Shown here in pieces: positions 5,603 to 7,539 of a stretch of 7,539 bases of DNA (position 1 is the stretch's first letter; every line of letters begins with the position of its first letter). The DNA is from Verrucomicrobiia bacterium. GTDB taxonomy: Bacteria; Verrucomicrobiota; Verrucomicrobiia; CAIQCK01. The DNA lies in assembly GCA_026417675.1 (NCBI GenBank), contig JAOACV010000067.1, positions 1 to 7,539 of the forward strand, in the 5' to 3' direction. The notes beneath the pieces were generated by a model that worked only from the letters and a program-made list of their open reading frames with translations, was not told the DNA's origin and did no database searches. Made by a program: the position numbers and the translations under genes.

Positions 5603-7539
5603 TTACTCGACCCGGATCTCCGAGATTCGCCACGGCTGAGCCATTTCTCGGGCTGGCGAAAACTTCAGCAACCGCACAGGCCCTGCACTCCATTCCACGG
5701 ACCAGACATCGCTCCACGCGGTTGCCTTCACTGTGGCGGCGGCGGCCAAGATCTGCCAGCGGGAGCCATCGGATGAGAACTCCACGCGCAACTGCGCGCC
5801 CGGCGTTGTCTCCATCTCGATGCGTCGCGGCTGCTTGACCTCGCCGAGGTCGAGCTGGAACCAATCGGACATTCGCCCCGGCACAATGGTTTCCCAACGC
5901 GTCTCGCGGTATCCATCAAATGCGTCGCTCGGCGGCCATGGATCGTCGCTGCTGGCCGTGGCCCACCACAGCAGCGTCCCCAGCCCGCTGCGCGACCACT
6001 GCAGCGCCTTGTGGGCCGTCCTGCGCGATTCATGACGTGGCTTGGGGAAATGCTCGCGCCACGGCGAGAGATCGAGCGACGCGCCCGCCTCGGCACGGAA
6101 CGCTTTGGGCAGCGTGATCGCCTTGCCGTCGGCGCCGGCTGCGACCTCGCGCAGTTTCAACGGCTCGCCGAAGTGCTTGACCACGTTGAGCCGAAACTGC
6201 CGCGGCCCGAACTCGATCGTCGCCCAGAACTGCGGCAGGAACAGCGGAGCGCGCAGCTCCTTCGCGTCTTCGGGCAGTTGCGGCGACAGTGTCAACCGAT
6301 GGCGCGCCGCGTCCAAGGCCGCGCCCGTCCATGTCGTGAGCAGCGTCCACGGCGCGGCGCCATTGCGATGGCTGCGGCCGACGACGGGTGGTTCGTCGCA
6401 CGCGAGCGGCAGTTTGTCGGGCAGCGCCCAAGGGCTTTTGTGATAACGGTAGATGAAATCGTGCGCGCGGCGCGCCGCGGCAGGATCGCCGCCGGCGAAG
6501 CTGGCCGGCGTTGTCGCGAGCGCGGCGCGCATTTTCTTCAGCCATGCGTCGGCGCGTGTCAGGCTCGATGCGAAATCATCGGCGAACTTTGCGTCCCCCG
6601 TTGTCAGGGCGTGGTGGTGCGTCTCGCCGCCAAAGACCCGCGTCGGCTCCGGATCGCCGGTGACCGCGCGCCAGACGTTGGTGTTGGGGAAGCCGCGATA
6701 GACGTTGCCAATCAAGCGCGCCGCTTCGCCGCTCTCCTGCTGGCACGCGCGGAACCATTCCAGCTCGCGCCGGTCCAGTTCCGGGAACAACGCTCGCAGC
6801 AGCGCGCCGCTGCCCGCGCGCCATTCCAAGGCGCCGAGCGCGCCTTCGGCCCGGCCCGGCTCTTCCATCAGCGCAAATTCACCATCGCGCGTCAACAGGG
6901 AGTTGCTGACGATGGACGCCACGGAGTTCAAGGCGAGCCGTTTCAGCCATGCCGGCAGGTTGGAGTCGCGCACCAACCGCGCCCACTCGTTACTTTCCCG
7001 CGCCAGCCGCTGGCGCTGGTCCCACGCATACGCCGCGAGCTTTTCCGAATCCCGAAACTCGCGCAGGTAGAAATGCCCGTGGTTCTTCAGGTCTAGGGTC
7101 ACGTGGTCCGGCATCCACCAGATCAACACGAACCACACCGTCTCCTTGGACCGGGCCGGCAGTATCAGCCGCCGGGACAGCGCGCCCGCCGCGCGCACCT
7201 TGTCCTCGCGCGAGAAAACCTGCAACCCGTTCAGTTCGCCATCGGCTCCAAAGTCCTCCACCAAGCCACGACCGTCGCCGAGCGCATCCCAGCCGCGGTC
7301 GGTCGTTGGCCCGTCGCTCAACAGCAGGTATTCGCCCGCGACGTTCTTGCCGATGCCCTCAAACCGGCGGGGGCTGAGAAACTTCAGCCCCTGCAACGGG
7401 CTGCCGCGGATCACCACCGGCTGTTGCAAGCTGCCGTCGGCGAAATACCAGCGTTGCTTGCCTTCACGCACCCGCACGCCGCCGATGCCCATGTTGTTCT
7501 CCAACGACATCATCGCGGAGACTTCGAGCGTCCGATCGA
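5603..7539 (-). CDS. GH116-like protein with C-terminal F5/8 (discoidin) domain, 5' partial, apparently shortened catalytic domain
   Basis: The frame is open to the right edge: eight further codons (DRTLEVSA) precede the ATG at 7513 and read as family sequence, so the true N-terminus lies outside. Counting from that Met (636 residues), 1-165 look like the end of the GH116 N-terminal beta-sandwich, with WFVLIWWMPDH (127-137). NLPAWLKRLALNSVASIVSN (185-204), EFALMEEP (212-219), RALFPELDRRELEWF (240-254) and LTTGDAKF (303-310) fit the first half of the helical catalytic domain. RHRLTLSPQLP (404-414) and APLFLPQFWATIEF (422-435) fit its last part. E217 aligns with the GH116 nucleophile (E527 of human GBA2). 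The stretch that normally carries the acid/base aspartate is absent between about 330 and 345. Residues 518-636 resemble an F5/8 type C domain (DAFDGYRETRWE, WFQLDLGE), usually carbohydrate-binding. It was probably a beta-glucosidase-type enzyme or is a divergent relative; activity is doubtful. No signal peptide can be judged. Confidence 0.72.
   Translation of the reverse strand, partial: DRTLEVSAMMSLENNMGIGGVRVREGKQRWYFADGSLQQPVVIRGSPLQGLKFLSPRRFEGIGKNVAGEYLLLSDGPTTDRGWDALGDGRGLVEDFGADGELNGLQVFSREDKVRAAGALSRRLILPARSKETVWFVLIWWMPDHVTLDLKNHGHFYLREFRDSEKLAAYAWDQRQRLARESNEWARLVRDSNLPAWLKRLALNSVASIVSNSLLTRDGEFALMEEPGRAEGALGALEWRAGSGALLRALFPELDRRELEWFRACQQESGEAARLIGNVYRGFPNTNVWRAVTGDPEPTRVFGGETHHHALTTGDAKFADDFASSLTRADAWLKKMRAALATTPASFAGGDPAAARRAHDFIYRYHKSPWALPDKLPLACDEPPVVGRSHRNGAAPWTLLTTWTGAALDAARHRLTLSPQLPEDAKELRAPLFLPQFWATIEFGPRQFRLNVVKHFGEPLKLREVAAGADGKAITLPKAFRAEAGASLDLSPWREHFPKPRHESRRTAHKALQWSRSGLGTLLWWATASSDDPWPPSDAFDGYRETRWETIVPGRMSDWFQLDLGEVKQPRRIEMETTPGAQLRVEFSSDGSRWQILAAAATVKATAWSDVWSVEWSAGPVRLLKFSPAREMAQPWRISEIRVE

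Noticed and set aside
6011..7096. A 361-codon rightward frame opposite the GH116-like gene
   Set aside because: The Arg/Gln/Ala-rich translation has no recognisable family and mirrors the real gene on the other strand.

Overview
This is a GC-rich bacterial chromosomal fragment. Signal-peptide-bearing xylose-isomerase-like TIM-barrel proteins, DUF4838 proteins and GH116-like proteins with discoidin tails are typical of polysaccharide-degrading Verrucomicrobiota (for example Pedosphaeraceae/Limisphaerales) and, less so, Planctomycetota. I favour Verrucomicrobiota, but this rests on gene content alone because there is no rRNA or other phylogenetic marker to compare.

Layout. A DUF4838 glycosidase-like gene runs rightward off the left edge and ends at 1199. 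It converges on three leftward genes: an exported sugar-isomerase-like TIM-barrel protein (1240-2115), a complete adenosylcobalamin-dependent class II ribonucleotide reductase, nrdJ (2268-5291), and a GH116-like protein with a C-terminal F5/8 (discoidin) domain (5603 to beyond the right edge). Both edge genes are cut by the window, since their reading frames stay open to the edge.

Regulation. The genes appear to be separate transcription units. The 311-nt gap upstream of nrdJ holds a good sigma-70-type promoter: an A/T-tract UP element, TTGACA, a 16-nt spacer and TAGTAT. An inverted repeat overlaps the -10 and start site, two 11-bp tandem repeats and DnaA-box-like 9-mers lie in the leader, and a pair of 9-bp direct repeats exactly 21 bp apart lies upstream. 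The 152-nt gap downstream of nrdJ contains several inverted repeats, including a stem of about 16 bp with one bulge.

How the genes fit together. DUF4838, the TIM-barrel protein and the GH116-like protein all suggest processing of plant or algal glycans or glycosides outside the cytoplasm. nrdJ is a housekeeping dNTP-synthesis gene that sits between them with its own control region, so no functional link is implied. I found no mobile element, CRISPR array, RNA gene or clearly new multi-gene system. The most notable points are the dense nrdJ control region and the GH116-like protein, which seems to lack the central part of its catalytic domain including the usual acid/base region.
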